A stretch of 64,000 nt of DNA from Gerris lacustris (taxonomy: Eukaryota; Arthropoda; Insecta; Hemiptera; Gerridae), in contig OX578276.1 in NCBI GenBank assembly GCA_951217055.1, positions 119,854,979-119,918,978 of the forward strand, written 5' to 3'. Under the pieces are notes generated by a model. The model had not been told where the DNA came from. It did not search any database and worked only from the letters and a program-made list of their open reading frames with translations. Positions 34,589 through 47,451 of this stretch are shown piece by piece. A program made the translations under genes and the position numbers. Each line of letters opens with the position of its first letter. The stretch's first letter is position 1.

Positions 34589-37500
34589 ATGAGGGTGTTA
34601 AAAAGTAAGCTTATTCTTTTATGCTGTTTTACGTAAAATAATTTTAAACCTTTTTTCAGGTTGAATAAGAATAAGTTAGGTTTTCACTGAAAAAATATCC
34701 TGGTTAATTTTCTTCGAAAATTCGCTAAAAGAACTTAGTTAATATACGTAGTTTCAATACTTCTGTATGAGATTTATTGTCTACCAGTTTAGCATTAATT
34801 ATTCACCAGCGGATAAGATAGAATCTTAGCATCTTTCATTATTATTACTATTCTACTACGCACTATCTTATACTTACTATATGCATATAAAATGTATTTA
34901 ATGTCTCCATTACGAGTTTATTGTATCTATATACTTTAAGTGCGACTGAAGATAACCGTTTTACTCCCATCCCATACAATGACTTTGAAAACATTCTGGC
35001 CTGTCCACTAGCATTTAATGAATGTGTATTTAAAGTGTTTGTAAAAAACAATAGAACATACAGATTTACAAAACTAAATACTTTTTATCTTAAACCTGTC
35101 TTTTTAAATTGACGTATCTTTCCACACTAATCACCAATCAATATAACTCTATATCTAAAGCCAATCAATCAATGATTTGATTCCAAACATCATTCTAGAT
35201 TTGGACCATTTTGCTAATATTTTCAAACATCAAAATTTCGAGATATTTTAGTTGATGCCTGCCATTTTATATTTTGTTTTACATCAGATTGTCACAATTT
35301 GGATATGTCTTCAGGTAATTAATAGACTAAATTACTAATTATTTATTAATTGAGAAAATAAAATTATTCTAATTATTTTGTAAAATGGGTTATAAAACAA
35401 ATCAAATTGGAGATATAATTATAAAGTGTGTAAAATTTTACAGTAAAATAATCTAGTAGTAGATGCATAGTGATTCCTCAATAATTACTGTGTTGTTGAT
35501 GGTGGGTCATTAGGGATGTATAAAAAACAAACTCTCCTATCTCATTTTATTTGCTATATTTTGACTCATTCTTGAGTCATTATCAATAACAGAAATACAT
35601 AACCACAAAATTATCAACCTATTGATTCCTCTGAGTAATATCTACAACTACTCTTTTCGATTCATAATGATAATAAATTAGAAAACAATTTGGAAAATAC
35701 AATTCTTACCATTTGCTAAGATCTAATCATTTTGTTTTGAAGTTTTGAAACAAAAACGTCAAATTTTAAAGTTCTTATGCATTTCGTATTCTTATCAAGT
35801 CCATACTAAGAAGGACCAAATCTAAAATTACAATCATACAAATATACAAATCGGTTTAACTTTAATAATTACATAAACATATGTGTATATAAATTTTGTT
35901 GGATGATTATACATGGTTGCATAAACATTTATTTAATTAATTAAATATTAATTAATAAATTTATTACTTATTAATTACATTCATTAATGTAATTATTAAA
36001 GTTAAACCGATTTTTATGATTGTAATTTTTAGGTTTGGATTTGGGGTTTGTCCTTCTTAATATGGACACGGTTAGAAGACTAAGTGCATAAGCATTTGAA
36101 AAATAGACGTTTTTGTTTCAAAACCAAATTCTTAGATTTTAGCAAATGAAAATAGTAAGAATTGTGATTTTCCAATTTATTATTATTATTAATCGAAAAG
36201 ATTAGTTGAAGATACAGTGGCGTAACTATGGGCCCGCATTGTGGGCGGGCCCACAGTGCCAGGGGTGCCCCAAACCCAGAACAAAAAACTTAAATTACTA
36301 TCTTTGTAGTAACGTCGATGGGGGCCCCTTTAGAGCATAATAAAATCCAAGTAGAATCATCAGTTAAAAAGGTAGTCATACAATAAGGAGAACTGGAAGT
36401 TCACCACGTCAATTTCCTATACTGATAAAGGAAGGTTGGAACAAATTCTTAATACTCTTTAAGCTATGAGTGAGTTGTTGAGGAAACTTATTATTATTAA
36501 GGTGGTAATAAAGATAATCTTTTTTGGCTGTGATTCTACCTACCAGTTTTCAAACTTTTCAAGATTTCGCTTGAAGTTTGGAAGTGCCTGTTTTACTTCT
36601 ACAATATGGCTTACAGCGGCAATCTTAGTGAAACCTTACTTATCAAAGAATTTGATAATTCTATCAAAACGTTTCTTAATGAATGTTTTGACAATAGCAT
36701 CTTCTGGAACATCAAACGGACTGTGATCCAATTTTGTAGAATCACAGCCAAAAAAGATTATCTTTATTACCACCTTAATAATAATAAGTTTCCTCAACAC
36801 CTCACTCATAGCTTAAAGAGTATTAAGAATTTGTTCCAACCTTCCTTTATCAGTATAGGAAATTGACGTGGTGAACTTCCAGTTCTCCTTATTGTATGAC
36901 TACCTTTTTAACTTACAACTCTTCAGCTCTTTTAAATAATCTTACGTAGAGGTAATTACCCGAGGAATTTTGTAAGGTTTTACTATTTTTGAAGTTAGTG
37001 ATTTTTGTTATATTCTTACAATAAACAATTGTTTTAGGCTCGAAAATGGCTCGAGAAGCCGAAACGTTGCCACTTATGAAGAAGAAGTTTTAGTAATCTT
37101 TTTACTCTTGCCCTTAAAGGATCCTTCTACACTATTTAGAACTATTACTACAGGGTACACCTAGCATAAATACATAAAATTTAATATTTACGAGTTTTTT
37201 TTCCAATTCTGCACCACATTTCTAAATAATATTTTATGGTGTCAAAAATATCGATAGTATAACTCTTGGTTATTTTTTAAAGGTTTTAATATAATACTTC
37301 AAACACCCTCCACTAAAAAAAAAAATAAAAAATAAAAAATAAAAATGTTAGAGGTTCAAGAACAAGCAGGAGTTAAGGAGAGCACTCCTCCTACCTTATA
37401 ATTGACTCTAATTATACTTGAAATTACATCAATTTATCCCACATGCAATACAAATGCATTCGTTGAATAGTGTGTTCATAAAGAAGTAACAAAAATGAAG

Positions 37501-38781
37501 ACAATACATAATAAAATATAATAAATTAGGTGATGGATGATTTAAGTGCGATGTAAACAATCATGTTTCTTTCTCTCTCTTTCTGTTGCAGTTGCCTTGA
37601 TAATGGTACTTTTATTTTTAAATAATTCACAGATAAAAGCTGAATGTATAGAAAACAGCGAATATTCTCTTGGAAAGAAATGCAATCAATACATCAAATG
37701 TAAAGGTGGACAACTACATCTAATGACCTGTCCAAATGATTACTTTTATAACTACTCCAACAATTTATGTGATAAAGGCATAGTTACCGGATGCGAATCA
37801 GTATCTCAAGTAATGAGTGTAATTAATAACAATATTTTAATATTTGATAAATTAAATAAAGAAGAGGAGAATGATCTGGTTGGTTTCAATGCAGATAAGA
37901 CTAGCGAACTTGTCAATAGAAAAGTTAGATCAAATGAAGAAGTTTCGTTTCAAGGGAATGTCTTGATTGAATCTGATAATTCCGGGATTGCTGAAACCGA
38001 ATTGTCTCAACCGGATGTCACCACTGACTGGGATTACTGGATTGGAACTTTTGGTTTAGAAATGACAGGCACAAAAAGTTATTTACCAAAAGTTGACTTA
38101 GAAGATCAATACTATTGGAAGGGAACTGATAGCACTGGAATGACTGCAACAGATTGGTCAAGTTTCATAGCTACAACCGAACAACTGACACCTACAGCAT
38201 CAACTCATTCTAAACCAGTTACACCAGCAACAGCAAATAATACAAAACATGTAACTCCTGCAATAACAAACCATACTAAACCAGTAACGCCCAGAACTAC
38301 AAATCCTACAAAACCAATAAAACCTGTAACAACAAATCATACTAAACCAGTAAGACCTAGAACAACACATCCTACAAAACCAGTAACACCTGGAACAAAA
38401 AGTCATACTAAACCATTAACAACCTCTACAACTACCACCACCACTAAACCAACCACCACCACTACAACCACCCCCACTAAACCAACCACCACCACTACAA
38501 CCACCACCACTACAACCACCACCACTAAACCAACCACCACCACTACAACCACCACCACTAAACCAACCACTACTGAAACAACCACACAGCCTAGTTCAAC
38601 CCAAACTGAAGATTTTGATTACTATGAGTTCTTCTCTACAGAAGCTACTACTCCCCAACTGAGTGCCCATGGAAGCAGCTTATGCATTCATTCTTTGCCT
38701 AGTTCCAAGAATTTTGTGGCCATAATGCTTATGCCAATTATGTTTATTTTACTTTCACAACACCCTCTTTTAGTGTATTAG
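34589..38781 (+). CDS. Secreted chitin-binding mucin-like protein (paralogue 2)
   Basis: Exons 34589-34604 and 37592-38781, joined in phase 1 (donor GTAAGC, acceptor TCTGTTGCAG), giving 401 residues. Exon 1 reads MRVLK; the join continues IALIMVLLFLNNSQIKAEC, a strong signal peptide. Residues 24-73 are a CBM14 chitin-binding domain with Cys spacing 11-5-9-12-7, the first Cys at the same residue as in the paralogue at 24398. Two repeat-like units (YWIGTFGLEMTGT and YYWKGTDSTGMTATDW) follow, then about 150 residues of Thr/Pro-rich sequence (NHTKPVTP-like units, then TTTTKPTTTT), expected to be heavily O-glycosylated. The last ~22 residues are hydrophobic and could be a GPI-attachment signal or membrane tail. 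The 3-kb intron holds large inverted repeats. The exon-1 assignment is inferred from phase and leader quality. Confidence 0.78.
35638..36215. repeat. Inverted repeat, ~230-bp arms
   Basis: The left arm (about 35638-35870) and right arm (about 35985-36215) are diverged inverses, sharing TTAAAGTTAAACCGATTT, ATGATTGTAATTTT and AGTAAGAATTGTGATTTTCC-type blocks. AT-rich loop. Lies in the intron of chitin-binding paralogue 2. Confidence 0.7.
36217..36300 (+). mobile_element. hAT-like left terminus
   Basis: CAGTGGCGTAACTATGGGCC followed by GC-rich sequence is a typical hAT-type terminal repeat. I find no partner end in the window, so this is a partial element. Confidence 0.45.
36362..36913. repeat. 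Near-perfect 178-bp inverted repeat with 196-bp loop
   Basis: Arms 36362-36539 and 36736-36913 are inverse copies with a single mismatch seen by direct comparison (a T/G difference in the GAGTGAGTTGTTGAGG block). Inside the intron of chitin-binding paralogue 2. A transcript through it would form a long double-stranded stem. Confidence 0.92.
38425..38590 (+). repeat. ACC/ACT-rich coding simple repeat (poly-Thr tract)
   Basis: In-frame Thr-codon runs with CCACCACCACTA-type units encode the Thr-rich mucin core of the chitin-binding protein; length variation is likely. Confidence 0.9.
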
Positions 38782-38982
38782 CAAATGTTTTTAGTCTTTT
38801 AGAAAATTTAATCATACATGTGCACCCGAAACACTACTATTAAATTCTCTGAATTACTACACATTAAAATTGATAATTTCATCCCTCGCATATTTTATAG
38901 AGTTTATGTCTTTCATAATTAAATATATAATATTGTTTTAAACACTACCTTTTTTATATCATTATTTAATCCTATACATTAT

Positions 38983-39000
38983 GGGGGGGGGGGGGGGGGG
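38983..39000. repeat. Poly(G) run
   Basis: Eighteen consecutive G bases just downstream of the chitin-binding gene. Confidence 0.95.
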
Positions 39001-39368
39001 AGTGTTACCTTTGGAGGTCTGGCATGCCATAGATTTTACTTTACCAAAATACGAAATGATGTATGAATATAAGGAATGTTAAAAATAATTATTTTTATAA
39101 TTTTCACAAGGAAAAGAAGCTGTCTACTTTTGCAACGAAACACGATAGTTACGATATATCATTTTATTTTTAAATTTGATTGGTTAATGGTTAATAAACT
39201 AAATGTACGGGTATTTTTATCATCATGGCAAAAAAATAATCAAAAATTAAAGAATGTGTGAAGGGCGAAGACCCAGTAAAGGTTTAAATATTAGAATGAT
39301 TAATTAACTTGTAATTGTCTTATTTGATTTGTAAGTAATTTATTTTATATTCATACAAAAAAAAAAAA

Positions 39369-39438
39369 GTGTATATATATATGAAATATTCTTTTATTTT
39401 ATGAATATAAAATAAAAGAATATTTCATATATATACAC
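39369..39438. repeat. Perfect-stem AT-rich palindrome
   Basis: Arms of about 32 bases (GTGTATATATAT... through TTTTATTTTAT and the inverse) around a four-base loop. Confidence 0.85.
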
Positions 39439-39482
39439 GTTTTTTTTGCAATTCTGAGCCACTTTTTTAAATAATATTTTTC

Positions 39483-39740
39483 GATGCCATCAATAATAAG
39501 GGTAGTTTATTCCTGGAAATTTTGTCATGGAACTGAACACCTTGTACATAAAATTAAGAAGATATTACTATTTTTAGAGGTTTAATTATGCTAGATATTT
39601 ATTAATTATTAATTATTATTAATTATTAGATATTTAATTATGCCATCAATAATAAGGGTAGTTTATTCCTGGAAATTTTGTCATGCAACTGAACACCTTG
39701 TACATAAAATTAAGAAGATATTACTATTTTTAGAGGTTTA
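39483..39740 (+). repeat. 101-bp direct duplication
   Basis: 39483-39583 and 39640-39740 are near identical (one difference seen), separated by an ATTAATTATT-rich spacer. A distant relative is at about 37190-37290. Confidence 0.85.
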
Positions 39741-39842
39741 AGAAGTAGCAAGAGTTTATTTTATAAAGAATGAATACTTTTCGAAAACTCAAAAATTAAA
39801 GAAAACATTTCCTCTTAGATACTCTATCATGGGACACATACA

Positions 39843-41361
<1,519 letters not shown>

Positions 41362-42483
41362 TCGCTGATCCGGAACAAGACTGACATAAATCAAAAAATG
41401 TCTAAAATGAGTTTGTCAAATGGTTTAACTCAAAATTTCGCGCTGATTCTGATGGTATAATCGTCACATTTCTATCTTTAATAAAAACCCGTAGAGAGCA
41501 TAGTGTCATACTGTCTTATCTCATAAGTAGCTGGGTTTGGGTTACAAGACTGGCTTATTATCTGTTTATATCAAGACACTGGACAAGAAGCGTGTTTTTT
41601 TCTGTACAAAACTGTATTAACTCAAAAAAAAATGCATTCTTACACTATAGGTTAGAACTCTTTTTTTTAATAAACAATAGTGCATTATTTTAAAATAAGA
41701 CTGTATTGATTTGATTAGTCTTAAAACAGAAATATAATTATTTTGATTTTAAACTGTCTCATTTCAAAATAATTCAATTTGAACCTTAAGAGGAGAATTT
41801 TGTTATATCTTAGTTTCGATTCAATAACGTCACATTTTTAAATAACCCTCTCTAGAAATCAAAATTATCAAATAAACATTTTTTATTACCACTATAATAA
41901 GGCCTTATTTTGAGTTAAGGCTCTTTTGTTTTTGAAATCATAGTGGTTATGATTAGTTTTAACTATAAAATGTCTCTTTTCAAAAAAATATTTGGAGGTA
42001 AGACACTCTTGTACTTGATATTTTACCAGTAATGTTGTATTTTTCTATAATGTGTCAGTCATGCACAAACATGTTTTGGAGTTGTGACAGTGCTGTTATT
42101 AATATCTTAGAACTTAATAATCGTTAGCATTCGCTAGAAAAAGAATTAGCCAGAGCTGAGAAAATTAAGGATAAAGATTCTTAGTGAAACTGTTGCTGCT
42201 GTTTTTTATTTACAAGCTGCTCTTTCCACATCTTCTTTTTATTTAGTGTAAAGTTAAATCTTTACAACTTCACAATTTATGAAATGAAAAGCAACGACAG
42301 GTTCTGCTATACATAGCAAGAGGGCGATGCTGATAGGGGAGCAAATGAGGTAGGGACATGTCTTTGGAATTATCTACACCAGCTAAATAAGCTGCTTGCT
42401 TCGAAAAATATAATATTCTACTCAGATAATAGTGTCGGTCAGAATAAAAGTAAATATATACTTGGATTATTTATGTATGCAGT

Positions 42484-42524
<41 letters not shown>

Positions 42525-43191
42525 ATTCTGAGTATTTCTCATAATTTTCTTGTGACTGGTCACACCCAAAATGAGGGAGATTCTGTGCACTTCGATAGAA
42601 CGGCAAATCAATGCTTTTAAAAAATCTTCACCTATTTACATTCCAGAAAATTATGTATCAATTATGAAGCTAGCAAAAATGACATGCAACTGTACCTATA
42701 AGGAAAAAATTCTCCATTTTATTTTGTGGAAAATTTATGTTACTGGAGCAATCTGATAAGTTCCAAACTTTTTGTTTAATCATCCTTCATTGGAATTTAT
42801 TTTAATTTGTATTTTTAATTAACAAAAAATACTTGTTGGTTTCTATTTAACGGATAAGTTTAAAACCAATCAATCTATCAGATTTGTTCCTTCCACTTGA
42901 CTTGTTTATATGACTTATTTCGTGCAAGTGATTTCAATACAAGAAAGTCATAACTCAAATTTTTATTTAAAAAAAAATTTTAGGGCCCCCCTTTCAAAAT
43001 AAATAAATTTTATCTCATAGGAATGCAAGATACTATTGCTACTATAAATAAAAAATTGTTATTAATCCTATTTATTCGTTTTACGACTTTTATTAAGCTT
43101 TTAGCAATTTACCAAAATGTTAAAATCTTTAATTGCGTTTCCTGAAAAAAGTCATTTTTTGAGTTATGTCAGTCTTTTTCCAGACTAGCGA
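41362..43191 (+). mobile_element. TIR transposon carrying a DUF7869 relic
   Basis: Ends TCGCTGATCCGGAACAAGAC and, inverted, TCGCTAGTCTGGAAAAAGAC, both followed by TGACATAA and TCAAAAAATG. TA flanks both borders (41360-41361, 43192-43193). The only recognisable coding inside is the DUF7869-type fragment at 42290-42760, on +. A 34-T run (about 42487-42520) interrupts that frame. Confidence 0.68.
42110..42760 (+). pseudogene. DUF7869-type protein fragment
   Basis: In one frame from about 42320 the sequence reads DRGANEVGTCLWNYL, then IIFYSDNSVGQNKSKYILGL, the Asp-containing SDN...GQNK block typical of DUF7869 proteins, which are abundant in insect and other arthropod genomes and look transposon-borne. 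After a poly-T insertion it continues ISHNFLVTGHTQNEGDSVH, then, frameshifted, ERQINAFKKSSPIYIPENYV. These are consecutive conserved blocks. Frameshifts make it a pseudogene. The family call rests on my memory of the motifs. Confidence 0.72.
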
Positions 43192-44359
43192 TATAAAAGA
43201 AGGTGAAAAGTAAATTCAATTACATCCTTATAATAATTTAACTAATCACCAATGGCTGTTGTGGGCCTATTACGCAAAATGCCCTCTGGCTTTAAAAAAT
43301 AGAAACGTAGCAAGGTAAAAAGAAAAATACAACAAATATTTCAATCTTTAAGTAATTAAATATATTATTGTCTTTACAAAAATAAGGCAAGAAAAAAATA
43401 TAAACAAACAGAATTAAAATCTAAATAATAATATAAACAATAATTAAGTACTCAAGTAAGATATAATCCCTCTGTTGATAAAAAGGAATGTTAACAATAG
43501 ATATAAATAAAACAAATGTGTAAAAAAAGCAATTTCACAAAGCAGTCTCCAAGTAATTAGTAAAATAAAAATAAATCACAGATTAGAAAAAATATTTATC
43601 TACAGAAATAAGCCGTAAAAAGTAAAAACAAAAAGTGTATGCAGTAAAACCTCCATAAAGAGACCACTGAAGGGACCAACCAAAAGTGGTCAAATTGACC
43701 AGGTGATCACATTAGCAGGTTTTACTGTACCTATTTACAAATGTCGACAAATTTCATTTTTACTGGATAAATAACCTAACAACTACACTTAACAATACAT
43801 AAATAAAAATAGGTAAATTGATAAATAAAAAGAGAAAAATATTCAAAAAGCTATTATTTTAAATATAGTAACAATAATAAAATATTCACACACTTTATAT
43901 ATATAATGTATATGTATTTACAAGAAAACAAATCTTAACTTATAAATTTCAAAAATTAAATCCACTAATAAATGAGCCAAATTATTTGAATAATATAGCT
44001 TATCTTGTAACATTTCTGTCAGAGTAAATTCATTTATTTAGTTATTTACTAATGATGTCATGGCCAAGGTGTTAAAGAGATTTTTTTTCATTCTGTAATT
44101 AAAAGTTGTGAGAGATTACACGTTTAATTTATCATAGGAAGTACATTTAGAAAACCTTTTGAAGAATCTATACCAACAGGTTTCAAGAAAGAGCACGACA
44201 TTGGTAAGATCTAGAACATAAGTTATGATAAAAACAAAACAAAAAAATAACTCTCAGATGGATTTGCCAAAATTAATTGAAAATACTCTGACAATTTCAA
44301 CATAAAATTATATTAAAATTAATAAACGTAAAGTTTAAAACACCTTGTTATAATATGTC
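43192..44359. other. AT-rich intergenic sequence with one short MITE
   Basis: An 86-bp palindromic element at 43642-43727 starts CAGTAAAACCTCC and ends AGGTTTTACTG, like ends of pogo/Tigger-type MITEs. Otherwise no feature is seen. Confidence 0.5.
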
Positions 44360-45210
44360 GAGTAGAGTAGTGATAGATTTATTTAGGTGGGAATAAAATA
44401 ACAGTTTATTACATGTTACTCTGAAACGTTTCAACCCTAGAAGGTCATCTTCAGTCAGTTTAATAACTAGAACAACCAAATATAACAATTTTACAAATTC
44501 GCCGTGTTATAAAAATAATCATAAAAGTAATTTCCTAATACATAATAATTATTTAAAATTGTTTTTAGATTAAACAATAAAATTATCAGTAACAATATTA
44601 GTAGTGGTATGGTCAATATTACTTACCTTTATAAAATCAGCTCAATTATTACAAATATTGGTTATTAGGTTTGTTATATATTACAAAAAAAACTAATTAA
44701 ATGATCTCACTAAATATTTGTCTATTAAATTATACACATAATTACTTAATAATTTATATCTGTACAAAGAATTGTCATTTTAACACTAATTACTGATTTT
44801 TTAATTTTATTTTTTATTATAATTACAGTTACCATGAATTATGAATTATTTTTTAGAATATTGTCAAATTTTATTTTCAATTAAATAACGTTTATTTAAT
44901 AACTTTCAATATTGACGCTCTCTTTGAGAAAGATTTTATTTTACCTTATACATATTACACAAATGTAAGTAAATTGACCAGACCAACATTGACTGATAAT
45001 TTTATTGTTTAATCTAAAAACAATTTTAAATTATTATTATATTTAAAGAAATTAATTTTACCATACAACGGCAAATTTGTAAAATTGTAATTTTGGTTTT
45101 TCTAGTTATTTAACTGACTGAAGATGACCTTCTAGGGTCTAAATGTTTCAAAGGAACATGTCATGGACTGTTATTTTATTCCCACCGAAATAAATCTCAC
45201 TACTCTACTC
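44360..45210. repeat. Inverted repeat element with CTAGAAGGTCATCTTCAGT motif
   Basis: Arms of roughly 240 bases: GAGTAGAGTAGTGATAG at the left end and CTCACTACTCTACTC at the right end. The blocks CCTAGAAGGTCATCTTCAGT and ACTGAAGATGACCTTCTAGG pair, then AACAATTTTACAAATT and inverse, then CTAAAAACAATTTTAAAT and inverse. Non-coding middle. Confidence 0.75.
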
Positions 45211-45334
45211 ATAAGATTATAATAAATGATAAAAATTATCATTCTTGAGTAATTACATTCAAATACTTCAAGAATAAATTTTTCTTAACAATAGTCAAAT
45301 AAATAGGAAAATCAATTTTAACTTCTACACAATA

Positions 45335-45515
45335 ATTATAATCTTCTGCTGTTTGTGGGTTGTTTAAAGGTAAAATAAGAATAATCTTTACTAATGATAG
45401 GCATGAATGTGCCCCGGAGAGGGGCGAAACATAGCCATGACAAATATTGAACATTTGTGAACTTATTCTCATTTTACCCTTAAACGACCACAAACAACAG
45501 AAGATTAATAATAAA
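45335..45515. repeat. Short inverted repeat around a CCCCGGAGAGGGG centre
   Basis: AATCTTCTGCTGTTTGTGGG at the left pairs with the inverse at about 45490-45510. The centre has GTGCCCCGGAGAGGGGCGAAAC, itself a small stem. Confidence 0.65.
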
Positions 45516-45539
45516 AGAGGCAAATAGAACAAATATTAT

Positions 45540-46717
45540 AAAATAATTATAATATTAGATAAAGTCTACCTAAATATAACATTTTAATGGTAATTAGTTA
45601 TATATATATATTTAATAAAAGTACAGGATTATTTATTTTTATGTAACATAGGATAGTTAAAATGAAAGGTAGGTGGGAGGTTGAAATGTCCACAACAAAT
45701 GAGGAGGTTAGATGCAAAGGATTTCATAGCTGGAGTTTTTATTATTATTATTATTATACATGGCCAAGGGCTTATACTTGGCTAATGGGTGACACAGAGA
45801 GGGCATGTCACTCCCTCAACTGTATTAACCATAGCATTGGCATCAGTAATCTCTCTAGGAACATGAAATTCGGCACACATGTGCATCTTGGCATTTGTGA
45901 CAACTTTACACTTTTTGGAGTTTTCACATTTAATACTTCCAAGATGGCGGCCAATATGGCGGTCAACTACAAAAATGTTTTTAGTAACCATGACATTTTA
46001 TACATCAATTTAAAGGTCTTGAAGTGTAGAAAAAGAATATGCAACTATTAAAATTTTACACTTAATAATTTTAACTTAATCGTACAGATTAAGATGAAGT
46101 TGAGTGTTGATGATGTTGATTCAATTCACTTATAAAACTTCAAGCAACATCAGGTATGTTGCTTGTTGCTCGCTGCAAATATTTCACATCTCTCAAGACC
46201 TGGTTACAAAACCGTGGTAACTATTAAAGAACTTTTCATTAAAGAAAAGTTATATTTTTCTTTAATGATTACAATTAGTATGTAACTAAAGCAGATATAC
46301 TACAAAGGTTTAGCAGCAACTTACAGTCACATGTCTGAATTAACCTGAACAATCTAAATTACCTCCCAAACTAATCGAGTAACAAAATCAATATACATAC
46401 TTAAATTAATTTTAATCTGATCTAAGTTTTAATATATTTTATTAGTTCCTTCAACATAATATGGAATATAAATCATTAAAAAGTAACCAACTAATAAAAA
46501 TAAAATAAATTTAAGTTAAGGTTTAAAATCATAAAAATCCATACTAGCCAAATCTATAATACATATTTTAACTGACAACATCTAATCCCATAAATTATTA
46601 TTATTTTTATTTATCTTTTTCATTTAACAATAAATTAAACTAGGTTAAGTTAACAAAAAGGAAATAAATAAGTATTTCATTTAATTAATTCTTTAAGATC
46701 CAATAGTTACTCAAGAC
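45540..46717. other. Intergenic sequence with a GATGGCGGCC repeat copy
   Basis: The second copy of the dispersed repeat (45835-46080) is here, preceded by a short ATT run. The rest is AT-rich with no coding seen. Confidence 0.5.
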
Positions 46718-47443
46718 TAGGGTTGCCAGATTTCTGAATGTAAAAACCAGGACACCCCCCCTTCCGGGGGGTCCGGGCCCCCCCCCCCCCCCGGAAAATT
46801 TTGAAAATATGACCTCTCAAACAGCGGCTTTTATGCATTTCTGAGGTGACATTTTATTTTAATACTTTGTCATTTGTCATAAAAGTAAACTTATGGTGTA
46901 GTTCGTTGGCAAAAAAGTATTAACAAAAGTACACATTTTTCTTTTAATACAAAAATTTTAAAAAATAGTAATTGTAATACAATAAAAGTTGTGCACCTAA
47001 TCATTGTAGATTAAATAGATCAGTCAATAGCCATTATGAAATATTATTTAAAATCTATAATAAACTGTCATTCTATGATAATCGTTTTTCGTTGTTGCAC
47101 CAACCTCAAACATTGGGGGGGGGGGGTCTCAGTTCCGTGGCGACGCCCGTGCTGTAAGTTGTAACTTATCATAAAATATATGGATCCTCAATGCAGTACA
47201 ATATCGGTATCATATAAAAAAAATCTTTGATTTATAAAATACTTCTTATCTATAAAACTATTGTACCTTTGCTTTCTAAAACTACGCATTTATGAATTCA
47301 GCTTTTTCTTGCACCTAAATATCATTATATTACTATTATATTATATTACTTCTCCAGTAAAAACCAGGACATTTTGGCGTCCCAAAAAGTGTCTTCAGGA
47401 CACCGGGACTTTGAGTCCAAAACCGGGACGTCTGGCAACCCTA
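46718..47443. mobile_element. Non-autonomous hAT, copy 1
   Basis: 726 bp with ends TAGGGTTGCCAG and CTGGCAACCCTA and an exact 8-bp duplication CTCAAGAC (46710-46717, 47444-47451). Internal C-rich and G-rich runs near the left end, and AAAACCGGGAC blocks near the right. No transposase. Confidence 0.92.
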
Positions 47444-47451
47444 CTCAAGAC

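Noticed and set aside
38200..38585. Minus-strand frames of Val/Gly- and Cys-rich sequence
   Set aside because: Shadows of the Thr/Pro codon runs of the mucin-like exon.
44435..45150. Canonical hammerhead ribozyme in the inverted repeat
   Set aside because: The core CTGATGA is absent (CTGAAGATGA is present instead), so only a possible relation is noted.
45662..46051. 129-codon frame as a gene
   Set aside because: Overlaps a dispersed GATGGCGGCC repeat and an ATT run; composition is not gene-like.
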